NCBI GenBank assembly: GCA_035295745.1
Contig: DATGIL010000060.1
Coordinates: 44,243 to 108,242 of the forward strand
DNA length: 64,000 nucleotides
Origin: JAIQFL01 sp035295745
GTDB lineage: Bacteria; Acidobacteriota; Terriglobia; Bryobacterales; Bryobacteraceae
Direction of reading: 5' to 3'
In this document: piece by piece, positions 27,104 to 35,272 of the stretch
Position numbering within the stretch: the first letter of the stretch is position 1
How the letters are laid out: every line of letters starts with the position of its first letter
The notes under the pieces: model-generated
What the model was told of the DNA's origin: nothing
The model's input: only the letters and a program-made list of their open reading frames with translations
The model's database searches: none
Made by a program: the position numbers and the translations under genes

Positions 27104-27150
27104 CTCCCTCACGGTCGCGGCTCGTTGCGAGCCGCGCGTAAGCAAGCGAT
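27104..27150. repeat. Dispersed palindromic repeat, single copy
   Basis: CTCCCTCACGGTCGCGGCTCG is followed by TTG and then CGAGCCGCGCGTAAGCAAGCG (split here for clarity); the GGCTCG/CGAGCC centre makes a short-loop hairpin. The same core recurs in the arrays at 35.3, 44.6 and 50.3 kb and as one extended copy at 55.2 kb. This is the smallest version and lies 25 bp after the intron remnant. Confidence 0.8.
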
Positions 27151-27303
27151 GCCCGATTCGCATGACCGAAGGCGGTTGGTCGGAAATTGCAACGTGAGCG
27201 GATCATGCTCCATCGCGTAGATCGCTGCCAATTCAACCCGGTGACTTTCAAACTGGATGGTCACGCCAATCTTTCGGCGCCAATCGGAAATCACGTCGTC
27301 CAT
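27109..27303 (-). pseudogene. Small open frame whose 3' end runs into the palindromic repeat
   Basis: ATG 27303 lies 18 bp after the preceding gene on the same strand and opens MDDVISDWRRKIGVTIQFES, protein-like for about 50 residues. The last 15 or so codons (ending RAARNEPRP) are the dispersed repeat itself. The reading frame was probably truncated or extended by repeat insertion. No family is recognised, and it may not be expressed. Confidence 0.35.
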
Positions 27304-27321
27304 AGCTTGGGCGCACTCCGG

Positions 27322-27708
27322 CTACTTCTGCCTTAGGAAGGCCGGAGCCTTCCAGCCATTCTCCTCGGATATCTCGGAAGGGCTCATCGGCGGTCCACTC
27401 GGCATGTAGAGGTCTTCGGCCCTGGAGATGATGTCCGCGAACGGCGCCATCTCCTGCAAGGTAGTGAGCTGCTCCGACATGACCGACACCTGGTTCTGAG
27501 TGTAGACGTAGGCGGCATGAGCCGGATCGAAGCCGGCAAGCTCCTTCTCGCTCACGACGGTCTTCTGTAGCTTTTCCGCCATGGCGCGGCAGCCGATCAC
27601 GTTCTTGATGTCGACGACCTTCCCGCGCTGATGCCGCTTCAACTTGGCAATGACCCTCTTGGCGATGGGCCTGCCGCTCAGTGCCTCGTCGGGCTTCTCT
27701 TGGTCCAT
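27322..27708 (-). CDS. Unknown 128-aa protein overlapping the helical-repeat gene
   Basis: ATG 27708 opens MDQEKPDEALSGRPIAKRVI. The product is charged, with helical segments and a Pro-rich stretch YMPSGPPMSPSEISEENGW near the end. Longer in-frame starts read through a shadow of the upstream gene. It overlaps the end of the upstream gene by 31 bp, which suggests translational coupling and a shared job. No known domain is recognised. Confidence 0.65.
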   Translation of the reverse strand: MDQEKPDEALSGRPIAKRVIAKLKRHQRGKVVDIKNVIGCRAMAEKLQKTVVSEKELAGFDPAHAAYVYTQNQVSVMSEQLTTLQEMAPFADIISRAEDLYMPSGPPMSPSEISEENGWKAPAFLRQK

Positions 27709-28985
27709 GTCCGTTGCACTGATATTGTGGCATTTGCCGGTGCCCCACCTGCGTGTGCGCCCACCGAGCACTGGCGGATGAGAATATCGCTGAGCGCTCC
27801 GGGTTGTTTCGCCGCCATGACCAGCACATCGCCGCGGGCTTGCGAAGCGATCCCGAGTGTCTGGGCTGCAACCATGAAGTGATTGTAGGCATCGATGACA
27901 TCCATTCCGGTCAGTTCGTATCCGTACCCTTCGAGCATTCGCTGGATGGCGAGGCGCCCCACCTCCAGACAGAATTGGGCGTCTTCCTTGAGCAAGTCGC
28001 GCGATGCACGGCTGAGCGTCCGCGGATCGGTGCGGCCTGTGTTGGCAAATTCCAGGGCGAGATCGAGAAAGCGGGCGTCTTTCGCCGCGGCAAACCACCG
28101 GCCGGGCTCGCCGCTCGATGTGGCCAGATCCAAAAGGATCTTCCTCGGGTCGCGACCGGGATATTTCTTGACGATCGCACGGAAGGTGGCGAGGCCTGTT
28201 GTTGGTGAGCCTTTCGCAGCCAGCGCATACTTCTCGTACGCCTCATCCACTCGGCCGAGATCCAGAAGGACTCTCTCGCATTCGGCATTGATGGCCGCAT
28301 CCGGCTGATTCAGGCCGCGGGAAGCCTCTGCATAAGCTAGTGCTTCATCCATGCGACCTTCGGACTCCAACGCCTGCATGCCGAACTTGCGGTGATGCCA
28401 GAATGGATATCGCTGAAGCGCCAGCACCTCAAGCAGTTCCTGGTGGCGGCCGGCGGCCAGCAGGCTGGAAAGGCATACGCTGGATCCACGAAGGTATTTT
28501 CCTGGCCGTGGATCGGACCAGGCAGTCCGCAGCAAGCCGAGGAATTGGTCCGCCCAGAAAGAGGCGACTTCACGGGAGCCGCATAGCTCGCCCCATCGGT
28601 CTCGGACCAGGGAAAGGTAATCGACGCCATCATCCTCAATTGCCTGCCAGAGGCGTTCTAGCCATTTGTCCCGAGTCTTTCGGTCCGCGGGAGACTTGAT
28701 CGCGATCGGCAACAATTCGTCCTGCGCCCAGTAGACCGCGCTGCAGAGAGCACCGGATGAAGTATCGACATCCTGGAACGCCGGCCAGATCCTCTCCATC
28801 AGACTCACGACGCCGTCACCCGCGGTCACGGGATCTTTTCTGGCGACCTGCTTGATTTCCGTAACGGCTTCCTTCAGGCGCTGGCAGGCGAGATGCGAAC
28901 CCCTCCATCCGAATGCCCTGACACGAAGCCGGGCCTTGAATGTCCATGTGTCTTTCGCTGCCATCGACTCAAGATATTTTTGCAT
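27678..28985 (-). CDS. Unknown all-helical repeat (TPR-like) protein
   Basis: A 435-residue protein from ATG 28985 (an alternative ATG lies 7 codons later). It is rich in paired helices with TPR-like spacing, for example GRMDEALAYAEASRGLNQPDAAINAECERVLLDLGRVDEAYEKYALAAKG. The N-terminus reads TWTFKARLRVRAFGW, then EIKQVARKDPVTAGDGVVSLMERIWPAF. It resembles conserved hypothetical proteins of unknown role in soil bacteria. The last 30 residues look less regular where the downstream gene overlaps, so a slightly altered end cannot be excluded. Confidence 0.75.
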   Translation of the reverse strand: MQKYLESMAAKDTWTFKARLRVRAFGWRGSHLACQRLKEAVTEIKQVARKDPVTAGDGVVSLMERIWPAFQDVDTSSGALCSAVYWAQDELLPIAIKSPADRKTRDKWLERLWQAIEDDGVDYLSLVRDRWGELCGSREVASFWADQFLGLLRTAWSDPRPGKYLRGSSVCLSSLLAAGRHQELLEVLALQRYPFWHHRKFGMQALESEGRMDEALAYAEASRGLNQPDAAINAECERVLLDLGRVDEAYEKYALAAKGSPTTGLATFRAIVKKYPGRDPRKILLDLATSSGEPGRWFAAAKDARFLDLALEFANTGRTDPRTLSRASRDLLKEDAQFCLEVGRLAIQRMLEGYGYELTGMDVIDAYNHFMVAAQTLGIASQARGDVLVMAAKQPGALSDILIRQCSVGAHAGGAPANATISVQRTWTKRSPTRH

Positions 28986-29390
28986 ACAGCGGCGTCCGTG
29001 GCGCACGAAAACGGAAGCCGGCGTGCGGCTGTAGCCTTACTCCGCGCCGCAGGCCGTCATGCCGCTTCGATCCCTTACCGCACTGGTTTTGACAACGGCA
29101 GCGTTAACGAGATCATCGGGTAGAAGGTCACTGGAAGAGGTCAACGAAATCGGGCAGCTTGCCTTCGCGGAGGTTCGACGCGGCTGGCGTGCATGATGGC
29201 ATTCCTCGCCAAGCGCCACCTGAGCGGCCGTCAGATGAAATTCGTGTGCAATCACTCGTTTCCGAAAAGGTATCACTGCCGCTCGGCATTCAGGCCGGTT
29301 CTCAATGGTGTTACCTTCTGGTAAATAAGAATATGGGTTAAACTCGTCACGCATCCGAATTGTGCCCCGTGTGCGAAGACGAGGTCCACT
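28986..29390. other. Intergenic region between divergent genes
   Basis: No convincing gene was found. A long minus-strand frame crosses the region and runs back into the response-regulator gene, where it is antisense; its local part reads EFHLTAAQVALGEECHHAR but lacks a start signal. The stretch must contain the rightward promoter of the response-regulator/kinase operon and the leftward promoter of the helical-repeat gene. Confidence 0.4.
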
Positions 29391-29855
29391 ATGACTCCTC
29401 GGCATGAGATCTTCGAAATCCTCCTGGTGGAAGACAATCTCGCGGATATCACACTCGTCCGCGAAGCGCTCAAGCAGCAGAGCATCCCATGCAATCTCCA
29501 TGTCATTCAAGATGGCGCAAAGGCCATCGCGTTTCTCCAGCAGCCAGACGATTCCCAAACACCTCGCCTCGATCTGGTGCTGCTCGACATGCATCTCCCC
29601 AAGTGTGATGGCGATGAGATTCTGCACGCCCTTCGAGCCACGGTTCGGAACGCCCGCACGCCGGTGATCGTGATGACCTCATCCGTCGCGCCGCGCGATC
29701 GCGCTACGGCAGAACGGCACTCTGCGCTGCACTGCTTCGCCAAGCCGGCCAGCCTGGACGGTTTCATGCAACTAGGGGTGATGGTTCGGGACGTGCTCCT
29801 CAAGACCACCATCGGGCCCGATGGTTCCTATGTGACCGGCGGAGGGACTGCTTGA
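29391..29855 (+). CDS. CheY-like response regulator (Rcp1 type), first of operon
   Basis: A 154-residue stand-alone receiver. FEILLVEDNLADITLVREAL holds the acidic pocket, LVLLDMHLP the phosphoacceptor Asp66, VIVMTSS the switch Thr, and CFAKPASLDGF the conserved Lys. The long loop before the LLD strand and the NLAD motif are typical of Rcp1-like partners of phytochrome-class kinases. GAGG precedes the ATG. Its TGA overlaps the TTG start of the hybrid kinase, so the two are made together. Confidence 0.9.
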   Translation: MTPRHEIFEILLVEDNLADITLVREALKQQSIPCNLHVIQDGAKAIAFLQQPDDSQTPRLDLVLLDMHLPKCDGDEILHALRATVRNARTPVIVMTSSVAPRDRATAERHSALHCFAKPASLDGFMQLGVMVRDVLLKTTIGPDGSYVTGGGTA

Positions 29856-32800
29856 CGACGATCGAGACGGCGCCCCAAGCGCCACCGGATTTTCTGGCAG
29901 GCGGAGGTGAAATGGGCGCGCGGATCCGCGCCTTCGACTGGTCGGCTCACCCTCTCGGAGCGCCCGATAAATGGCCGCAAAGCCTCAAAACCGCAGTCAG
30001 CCTGATTCTCAACTCGCAGCATCCCATGTGGATTGGCTGGGGAGAGCAGATTTCTTTTCTATACAACGACGCGTATCTGCACGTGCTCGGATTGGCCAAG
30101 CATCCATGGGCGCTGGGCCGTCCCGCGCAAGAAGTGTGGAGCGAGATCTGGAATGTTTGCGGTCCGCTGGCGGAGAAGGTCTTCCGGGAAGGACAGGCGA
30201 GCTTTGTCGACGAAGTCCGGCTGTTCATGAATCGCGGCGACTTCCTGGAGGAGACCTACTACTCGTTTTCGTATAGCCCGATTCGCGACGAGTCCGGCAG
30301 CGTGCAGGGGCTCTTCTGCCCCTCAAACGATGTCACACCGAAGGTCCTGAACGCGCGCCGGCTGCGGACGCTTTCCGAACTCTCCGGAAACTCGCTTGTG
30401 GAGCGGACCACCGATGCGGCATGCGCGACCTTTGCCTCCACGCTTGCGAAGAATCCCGACGACACCCCGTTTGCGCTTCTGTATCTGGTAAACGCCGCGG
30501 GCACACTTGCCGTGCTGAAGGAATCGGTTCGTGTGATCAACCCCGAATCGCTGACGCCCGCGTCCATCGATCTGACGCAACTGAACAACGGCGACACCTG
30601 GTGGCCCGTCGCGCAGGTTTTTTTGAGCGGCCTGCCGCAGCGTGTCTCAGTGCGTGGTTCCGAGGCTTTTCCCCGCGGCGCCGCCGACCAGCCGGTTTCG
30701 GAGGCCATGGTTCTGCCCGTCGTGTCGCGCCTGCATGATAAGCCCCTGGGCATCCTCATCGCGGGTGTGAATCCGACGCGCCGCCCCGACGCGGAGTACC
30801 AGACCTTCTTCGAACTGGTCGCCGGACAGTTGGGCACCGCCATTCAGAATGCCCGCTCCGTAGAGGACGAAAGACGGCGGGCCGATATGCTGGCGGAGAT
30901 TGACCGCGCCAAGACCACTTTCTTCTCGAATGTCAGCCATGAATTCCGCACGCCCCTGACCCTCATGCTCGGGCCCATCGAAACGCTGCTGGATGATCCC
31001 TCCGCACTTAGCCCGGCGGCCCGCGAACAGGTCGTCACGGCCCATCGCAACAGCCTCCGGCTGCTGAAACTCGTGAATTCCCTGCTCGACTTCTCTCGCA
31101 TTGAGGCGGGACGCGTGAAGGCCCTGTACCAGCCCGTCGACCTGGCGACGATCACCCGCGACCTGGCTTCCAATTTCCGTTCCGCGATGCACGCCGGCGG
31201 CCTGGAACTCGTGGTGAACTGTGCGCCTCTGTCTCAGCCCGTCTACATCGATCGGGAGATGTGGGAGAAGATCGTGCTGAACCTGCTCTCGAATGCCTTC
31301 AAGTACACCTTTGAGGGGCAGGTGACCGTAACTCTCGAGGAACGGGACAATCAGGCGGTCCTGACCGTCGCCGACACGGGTGTAGGCATCCCGGAATCCG
31401 AACTTCCCCACATCTTCGAGCGGTTTCATCGAGTGGAAGGAACCAGGGGGCGCACCTACGAAGGGACGGGCATTGGCTTGGCGCTGATTCAGGAACTGGT
31501 CCGGCTCCATGGCGGAACTACGGAAGTCGAGAGCGTGCTGAGCAAGGGCAGCACCTTTACTGTGTCCCTGCCTTTTGGCAGCGCTCATCTGCCGCACGAT
31601 CGCATCGGAGCACCGGATACCGCCCCAGCTGCGACATCGCTGCGCGCGGAAGCGTACACCCAAGAGGCGGAGATGTGGGTGGCGCGAGACCGTCTGGCGA
31701 ATCCTTCGGACGAATTGCCGGATGAACTGGCGACGGGGGCAGGGCTCGAACACCGTCCCCGCATTCTCCTCGCTGATGACAATGCCGATATGCGGGAACA
31801 CATCGCGCACACGCTGGGATCGCATTACAGGATCGAAGCTGTGGCGGATGGCCTCGCGGCCCTGGACGCGGCGCGCCGTTCCAAGCCGGACCTGGTGCTG
31901 TCCGACGTGATGATGCCGAGGCTGGATGGCTTCGGCCTGCTTGCCGAGTTGCGACGCGATCCGGAGTTGCGTGAGTTGCCGGTCTTGTTGCTCTCGGCTC
32001 GCGCCGGCGAAGAGGCGCGCACCGAGGGGATCGCCGCCGGAGCCGACGACTACATCACCAAGCCGTTCAGCGCCAAAGAGCTGATGGCGCGGGTGCAGAC
32101 CGCGCTGGAACTCCAGCAGGTGCGGCGCGAAGCGCGGGCACAGTTTGAAATGCTGCTGAATACCGCACCCATGGGAGTCTACCTGGTGGATGCCGATTTT
32201 CGGATCCGGCAGGTGAACCCCACGGCGCGGCCGCTCTTCGGCAACATCCGGGAGCTGATCGGCCGCGATTTCGACGAAGTGACCCACCTGCTGTGGTCCA
32301 AAGAGAACGCGGACGAGTTGGTACGGTTGTTCCGTCACACCCTGGAGACCGGCCAGGCTTACATCGCGCCGGAACGCATCGAGAACCGCATCGATCGCGG
32401 GACCAGAGAGTACTATGAATGGCGTATCGAGCGCATTCGCCTTCCCGACGGTCACTTCGGCGTGGTCTGCTATTTCCGCGATATTTCAGCCCAGGTGAAA
32501 GCTCGTGAGGCGGTCCAGGCATTGAACGCGGAATTGCGCCTGGCCAACGAGGACCTGGAACAGTTCGCCTACTCCGCCAGCCACGATTTGCAAGAGCCGC
32601 TGCGAAGCGTCAGGATTTATAGCGAATTGCTGGCGGCCCACTGCCGCCAGAAGCTGACCGCAAACGAATTGGAGTTTCTCGAGTTCTTACGCACGGGCGC
32701 AACCCGGATGGAGATGCTGGTCCGCGACCTGCTTGCGTATACCCAGGCGGCGCGCGTGGACGAACCGGCGGAGACCGCCGATGCGGCCGAGGCGCTCCAA

Positions 32801-33214
32801 ACCGCGCTTGCTGGGCTGGCGGGGGCCATCTCGGAGAGTGGCGCCACGGTGGATGCCCAAGACCTGCCCTTAGTGCGGGTGCACCACACTCACTTACAAT
32901 TGATTTTTCAAAACCTGGTTGGAAACGCCATCAAGTACCGGCGTAAGGGAGTTACTCCAGTCGTGCACGTCTCGGCGGAGCGGCAAAATAGCAACTGGCT
33001 TTTCGCGGTTAGCGACAATGGGATCGGCATTGAAGCCGAATATAAGGAGCGGATATTTGGACTGTTTAAACGCCTGCATACCAGCGATGAATACTCCGGG
33101 ACCGGGATTGGGCTGGCCATCTGTCAACGGATTGTGGAGCGCTATCACGGGCGAATTTGGGTCGACTCCGAACCCGGAAAAGGATCCATCTTCTACTTCA
33201 CACTCCCCGCTTGA
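29852..33214 (+). CDS. Hybrid sensor kinase with two kinase cores
   Basis: A 1120-residue protein with TTG start 5 bases after GGAGGG. Order: PAS-like FDWSAHPLG...WPQSLK domain (about 20-150), GAF-like domain (165-340), HisKA with SHEFRTPL (His about 362), HATPase (NLLSNAFKYT about 477, then DTGVGIP and GTGIGLAL), receiver (ILLADDN about 636; SDVMMP Asp about 683; TKPFS), PAS (about 750-880), a second phytochrome-type HisKA with SASHDLQEPLRS (His about 911), and a second HATPase (NLVGNAIKYR, DNGIGI, GTGIGLAI). No membrane segment is seen, so the sensor is cytoplasmic. The flanking stand-alone receivers are probable phosphate acceptors. Confidence 0.93.
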   Translation: MTTIETAPQAPPDFLAGGGEMGARIRAFDWSAHPLGAPDKWPQSLKTAVSLILNSQHPMWIGWGEQISFLYNDAYLHVLGLAKHPWALGRPAQEVWSEIWNVCGPLAEKVFREGQASFVDEVRLFMNRGDFLEETYYSFSYSPIRDESGSVQGLFCPSNDVTPKVLNARRLRTLSELSGNSLVERTTDAACATFASTLAKNPDDTPFALLYLVNAAGTLAVLKESVRVINPESLTPASIDLTQLNNGDTWWPVAQVFLSGLPQRVSVRGSEAFPRGAADQPVSEAMVLPVVSRLHDKPLGILIAGVNPTRRPDAEYQTFFELVAGQLGTAIQNARSVEDERRRADMLAEIDRAKTTFFSNVSHEFRTPLTLMLGPIETLLDDPSALSPAAREQVVTAHRNSLRLLKLVNSLLDFSRIEAGRVKALYQPVDLATITRDLASNFRSAMHAGGLELVVNCAPLSQPVYIDREMWEKIVLNLLSNAFKYTFEGQVTVTLEERDNQAVLTVADTGVGIPESELPHIFERFHRVEGTRGRTYEGTGIGLALIQELVRLHGGTTEVESVLSKGSTFTVSLPFGSAHLPHDRIGAPDTAPAATSLRAEAYTQEAEMWVARDRLANPSDELPDELATGAGLEHRPRILLADDNADMREHIAHTLGSHYRIEAVADGLAALDAARRSKPDLVLSDVMMPRLDGFGLLAELRRDPELRELPVLLLSARAGEEARTEGIAAGADDYITKPFSAKELMARVQTALELQQVRREARAQFEMLLNTAPMGVYLVDADFRIRQVNPTARPLFGNIRELIGRDFDEVTHLLWSKENADELVRLFRHTLETGQAYIAPERIENRIDRGTREYYEWRIERIRLPDGHFGVVCYFRDISAQVKAREAVQALNAELRLANEDLEQFAYSASHDLQEPLRSVRIYSELLAAHCRQKLTANELEFLEFLRTGATRMEMLVRDLLAYTQAARVDEPAETADAAEALQTALAGLAGAISESGATVDAQDLPLVRVHHTHLQLIFQNLVGNAIKYRRKGVTPVVHVSAERQNSNWLFAVSDNGIGIEAEYKERIFGLFKRLHTSDEYSGTGIGLAICQRIVERYHGRIWVDSEPGKGSIFYFTLPA

Positions 33215-33245
33215 TCGATCGGAGACGAAAAGGCGGCAGATTCTG

Positions 33246-33653
33246 GTGGTTGAGGACAACAAAGCGGACGTGTTTCTGATTCGCCAGGCGATCCAGTTTG
33301 CGCACGTGGATGCCGACGTCTTCGTGGTTCACGACGGCCAGGTTGCGACGCAGTTTGTGGATGCGGCCGACCGCGACGAAAACGCGCCCTGTCCGAATCT
33401 CATCCTGCTGGACATGAATCTGCCGAAAAAGAGCGGCGACGATGTACTCAAGCATCTGCGAAATAGCAGACGCTGCGCGCATGCCCAAGTACTCATCGTC
33501 AGCTCCTCGGAATCCAAGCGGGACCGTGAAGCGGTGGCGGGGTTTTCCGTGGCTGGGTATTTTCGCAAACCTTCCGAACACGCCGAGTTCATGAAACTGG
33601 GTGGAATCGTGAAGAGGCTGCTCGATTTGGTTCCCGGGATAAGCGCAGACTGA
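33246..33653 (+). CDS. CheY-like response regulator (Rcp1 type), start uncertain
   Basis: The receiver reads LVVEDNKADVFLIRQAIQF, NLILLDMNLPKKSGDDVL (phosphoacceptor Asp), LIVSSSES and GYFRKPSEHAEF. The frame is open far into the kinase gene, but no ATG, GTG or TTG lies between 33132 and 33246. GTG 33246 is the only usual start outside a long overlap, yet it cuts the first beta strand. ATT at 33240, with AAGG 6 bases before it, fits the domain better. It follows the hybrid kinase directly and is the third gene of the signalling operon. Confidence 0.8.
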   Translation: MVEDNKADVFLIRQAIQFAHVDADVFVVHDGQVATQFVDAADRDENAPCPNLILLDMNLPKKSGDDVLKHLRNSRRCAHAQVLIVSSSESKRDREAVAGFSVAGYFRKPSEHAEFMKLGGIVKRLLDLVPGISAD

Positions 33654-33859
33654 ATGATGCGCCAGTAATCGTCTAGCGGAAAACGACGCCTCCAGAAACA
33701 ATCTGACCTGTCGCCGGGCGATCTACACCGGCGGATCGATCAGCGCGCAATCGCACGATCGGGACTAATCTGCCCGACTGACTTCCGCCTATCCGTTTCC
33801 ATCCGCCATTTGATGGGGTCTTTACCGCCTATGGCGAACCACGTGCTTTTCCGGGGTTC

Positions 33860-34645
33860 ATGTATCACCACGTAAAGCAATTGATGTACACGGTCCGCAT
33901 CGGGCAGCCGGATCCCCGTTTTGGAAACATGCTGCTGGAACAGTTCGGGGGAGCCAACGGCGAACTGGCGGCCGCGATGCAATATTCGATTCAGGGGCTG
34001 AACTGTGACGACCCCGAGCGCAAAGATCTTCTCATGGACATCGGCACCGAGGAACTCAGCCACCTCGAAGTGGTCGGCACGCTCGCTCGCATGCACCTGA
34101 AACCGCTAAAGAACGACCGGCGGGCCGCCCATGCGGATCCGCTGATCGCTATCGCCGGGGGTGGCGGGGTCGGGCTGTTCAACTCGATGGGCGACGCTTG
34201 GACAGCCGACTATCTGAAGATTACGGGAGAGTTGGATGTCGATCTGCGCAGCAATATCGCGGCAGAGGCGCGCGCCAAGATCGTCTACGAGCGGCTCATC
34301 AACTTCACCGACGACCAGGGAACCATCGATGCCCTGCAGTTCCTGATGACCCGCGAGATCACCCACATGAAAGCATTTACGGCCGCACTGGAAAGCATGG
34401 GCAAGCCCGAGTTTTCCATCGGACGAATTCCGCCGACCCCGGGGCTGGTCGACCAGTATTTCAATGATTCGACTGGTGACGGAGATCGCGGAGAGGCCGA
34501 CGCTCGCGGGCCTTGGAATGAGGGCGGCGATTGGGAGTTGGTTACTGCACCCGCTTTCCAGGAGTTCGAATCCCAGGAAGCAGGAACACGCCGGCAAGGC
34601 TCAAACGGAGGCGCGGGCAAATCCTCGCCGAGTTCAAAACGATAA
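33860..34645 (+). CDS. Manganese catalase
   Basis: A 261-residue di-manganese catalase that dismutates hydrogen peroxide. It opens MYHHVKQLMYTVRIG, the usual start of the family. The metal ligands are in GGANGELAAAMQY, IGTEELSHLEVVGTLA (ExxH), AEARAKIVYERL and TREITHMKAFTAALE (ExxH). The C-terminal 40 residues are low complexity (GTRRQGSNGGAGKSSPSSKR). The gene stops 20 bp before the DUF892 gene, and the two are probably co-transcribed in a stress response. Confidence 0.95.
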   Translation: MYHHVKQLMYTVRIGQPDPRFGNMLLEQFGGANGELAAAMQYSIQGLNCDDPERKDLLMDIGTEELSHLEVVGTLARMHLKPLKNDRRAAHADPLIAIAGGGGVGLFNSMGDAWTADYLKITGELDVDLRSNIAAEARAKIVYERLINFTDDQGTIDALQFLMTREITHMKAFTAALESMGKPEFSIGRIPPTPGLVDQYFNDSTGDGDRGEADARGPWNEGGDWELVTAPAFQEFESQEAGTRRQGSNGGAGKSSPSSKR

Positions 34646-34665
34646 GGAAGGGAATTATAAATTCT

Positions 34666-35238
34666 ATGCCACAGATCAAGGAACTATTGGTAGAACAACT
34701 ACAGGACCTGCTCCATGCGGAGACGCAGCTCACGGGCGCCCTGCCCAAAATGGCCGAGGCTGCCAATCACCCCAGGCTCAAAGAGGCGTTCGAAAAGCAT
34801 CTCGCGCAGACCGAACAACATGTCGAGCGGCTGAAGCAGGTCTTTCAAGCTCTCGGGGAGAAAGCCGAGCCGAAACCCTGCAAGGCCATGGCGGGCCTCA
34901 TCGAAGAGGGGGAGGAGACCATCGAGGAAGGCGCAGAGAAAGAAGATTATGCCGCCGACCTGGCTTTGATCGCCGCCGCGCAGCGGGTGGAACACTATGA
35001 AATCGCCTGCTATGGAACCGTTCGTGGTCTCGCCCGCCAACTCGGCGAGCACGGTTGCGCGCGTCTCCTGTCGCAGACGCTCGGCGAGGAACAAAGCGCC
35101 GACTTCCTGCTGACCGCCATTTCCGATCCGCTAATCCAACAGGTTTCAATTGAGGACGCGGGCGGCTCCGTCAACCTCGAGCCCGCAGACAAGCGCCCGC
35201 CGGCGCGGCGTCGGAAAACTGAAAAGATGGCCAGCTAA
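34666..35238 (+). CDS. DUF892 (YciF-like) ferritin-like protein
   Basis: A 190-residue protein from ATG 34666, with AAGGAAGGG upstream. It starts KELLVEQLQDLLHAETQLTGALPKMAEAA and contains HLAQTEQHVERLKQVFQALGE and AAQRVEHYEIACYGTVRGLA, the Glu/His pattern of the DUF892 di-iron four-helix bundle. A basic tail (PPARRRKTEKM) follows. Members are stress-induced, and pairing with Mn catalase is common. A longer frame upstream overlaps the catalase tail and is rejected. Confidence 0.92.
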   Translation: MPQIKELLVEQLQDLLHAETQLTGALPKMAEAANHPRLKEAFEKHLAQTEQHVERLKQVFQALGEKAEPKPCKAMAGLIEEGEETIEEGAEKEDYAADLALIAAAQRVEHYEIACYGTVRGLARQLGEHGCARLLSQTLGEEQSADFLLTAISDPLIQQVSIEDAGGSVNLEPADKRPPARRRKTEKMAS

Positions 35239-35272
35239 GTAGGTGATTTCAGAAATCACCGGCGTATCGCCA

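Noticed and set aside
26886..27251. Longer N-terminus of the S4-domain protein
   Set aside because: It would cross the group II intron remnant and a palindromic repeat on the opposite strand; MDGVRIDKWLW is the usual start.
27678..27760. Frameshift joining the helical-repeat gene to the 128-residue gene
   Set aside because: Both have plausible ends or starts and a 31-bp overlap explains the layout; a frameshift remains possible but is not needed.
30647..32455. Long minus-strand open frame (602 codons) opposite the hybrid kinase
   Set aside because: Same pattern of a GC-rich antisense shadow; the sense frame has complete kinase motifs.
34561..34580. tRNA T-arm-like GAGTTCGAATCCC
   Set aside because: It lies inside the Mn catalase coding sequence with no acceptor, D or anticodon arm around it.
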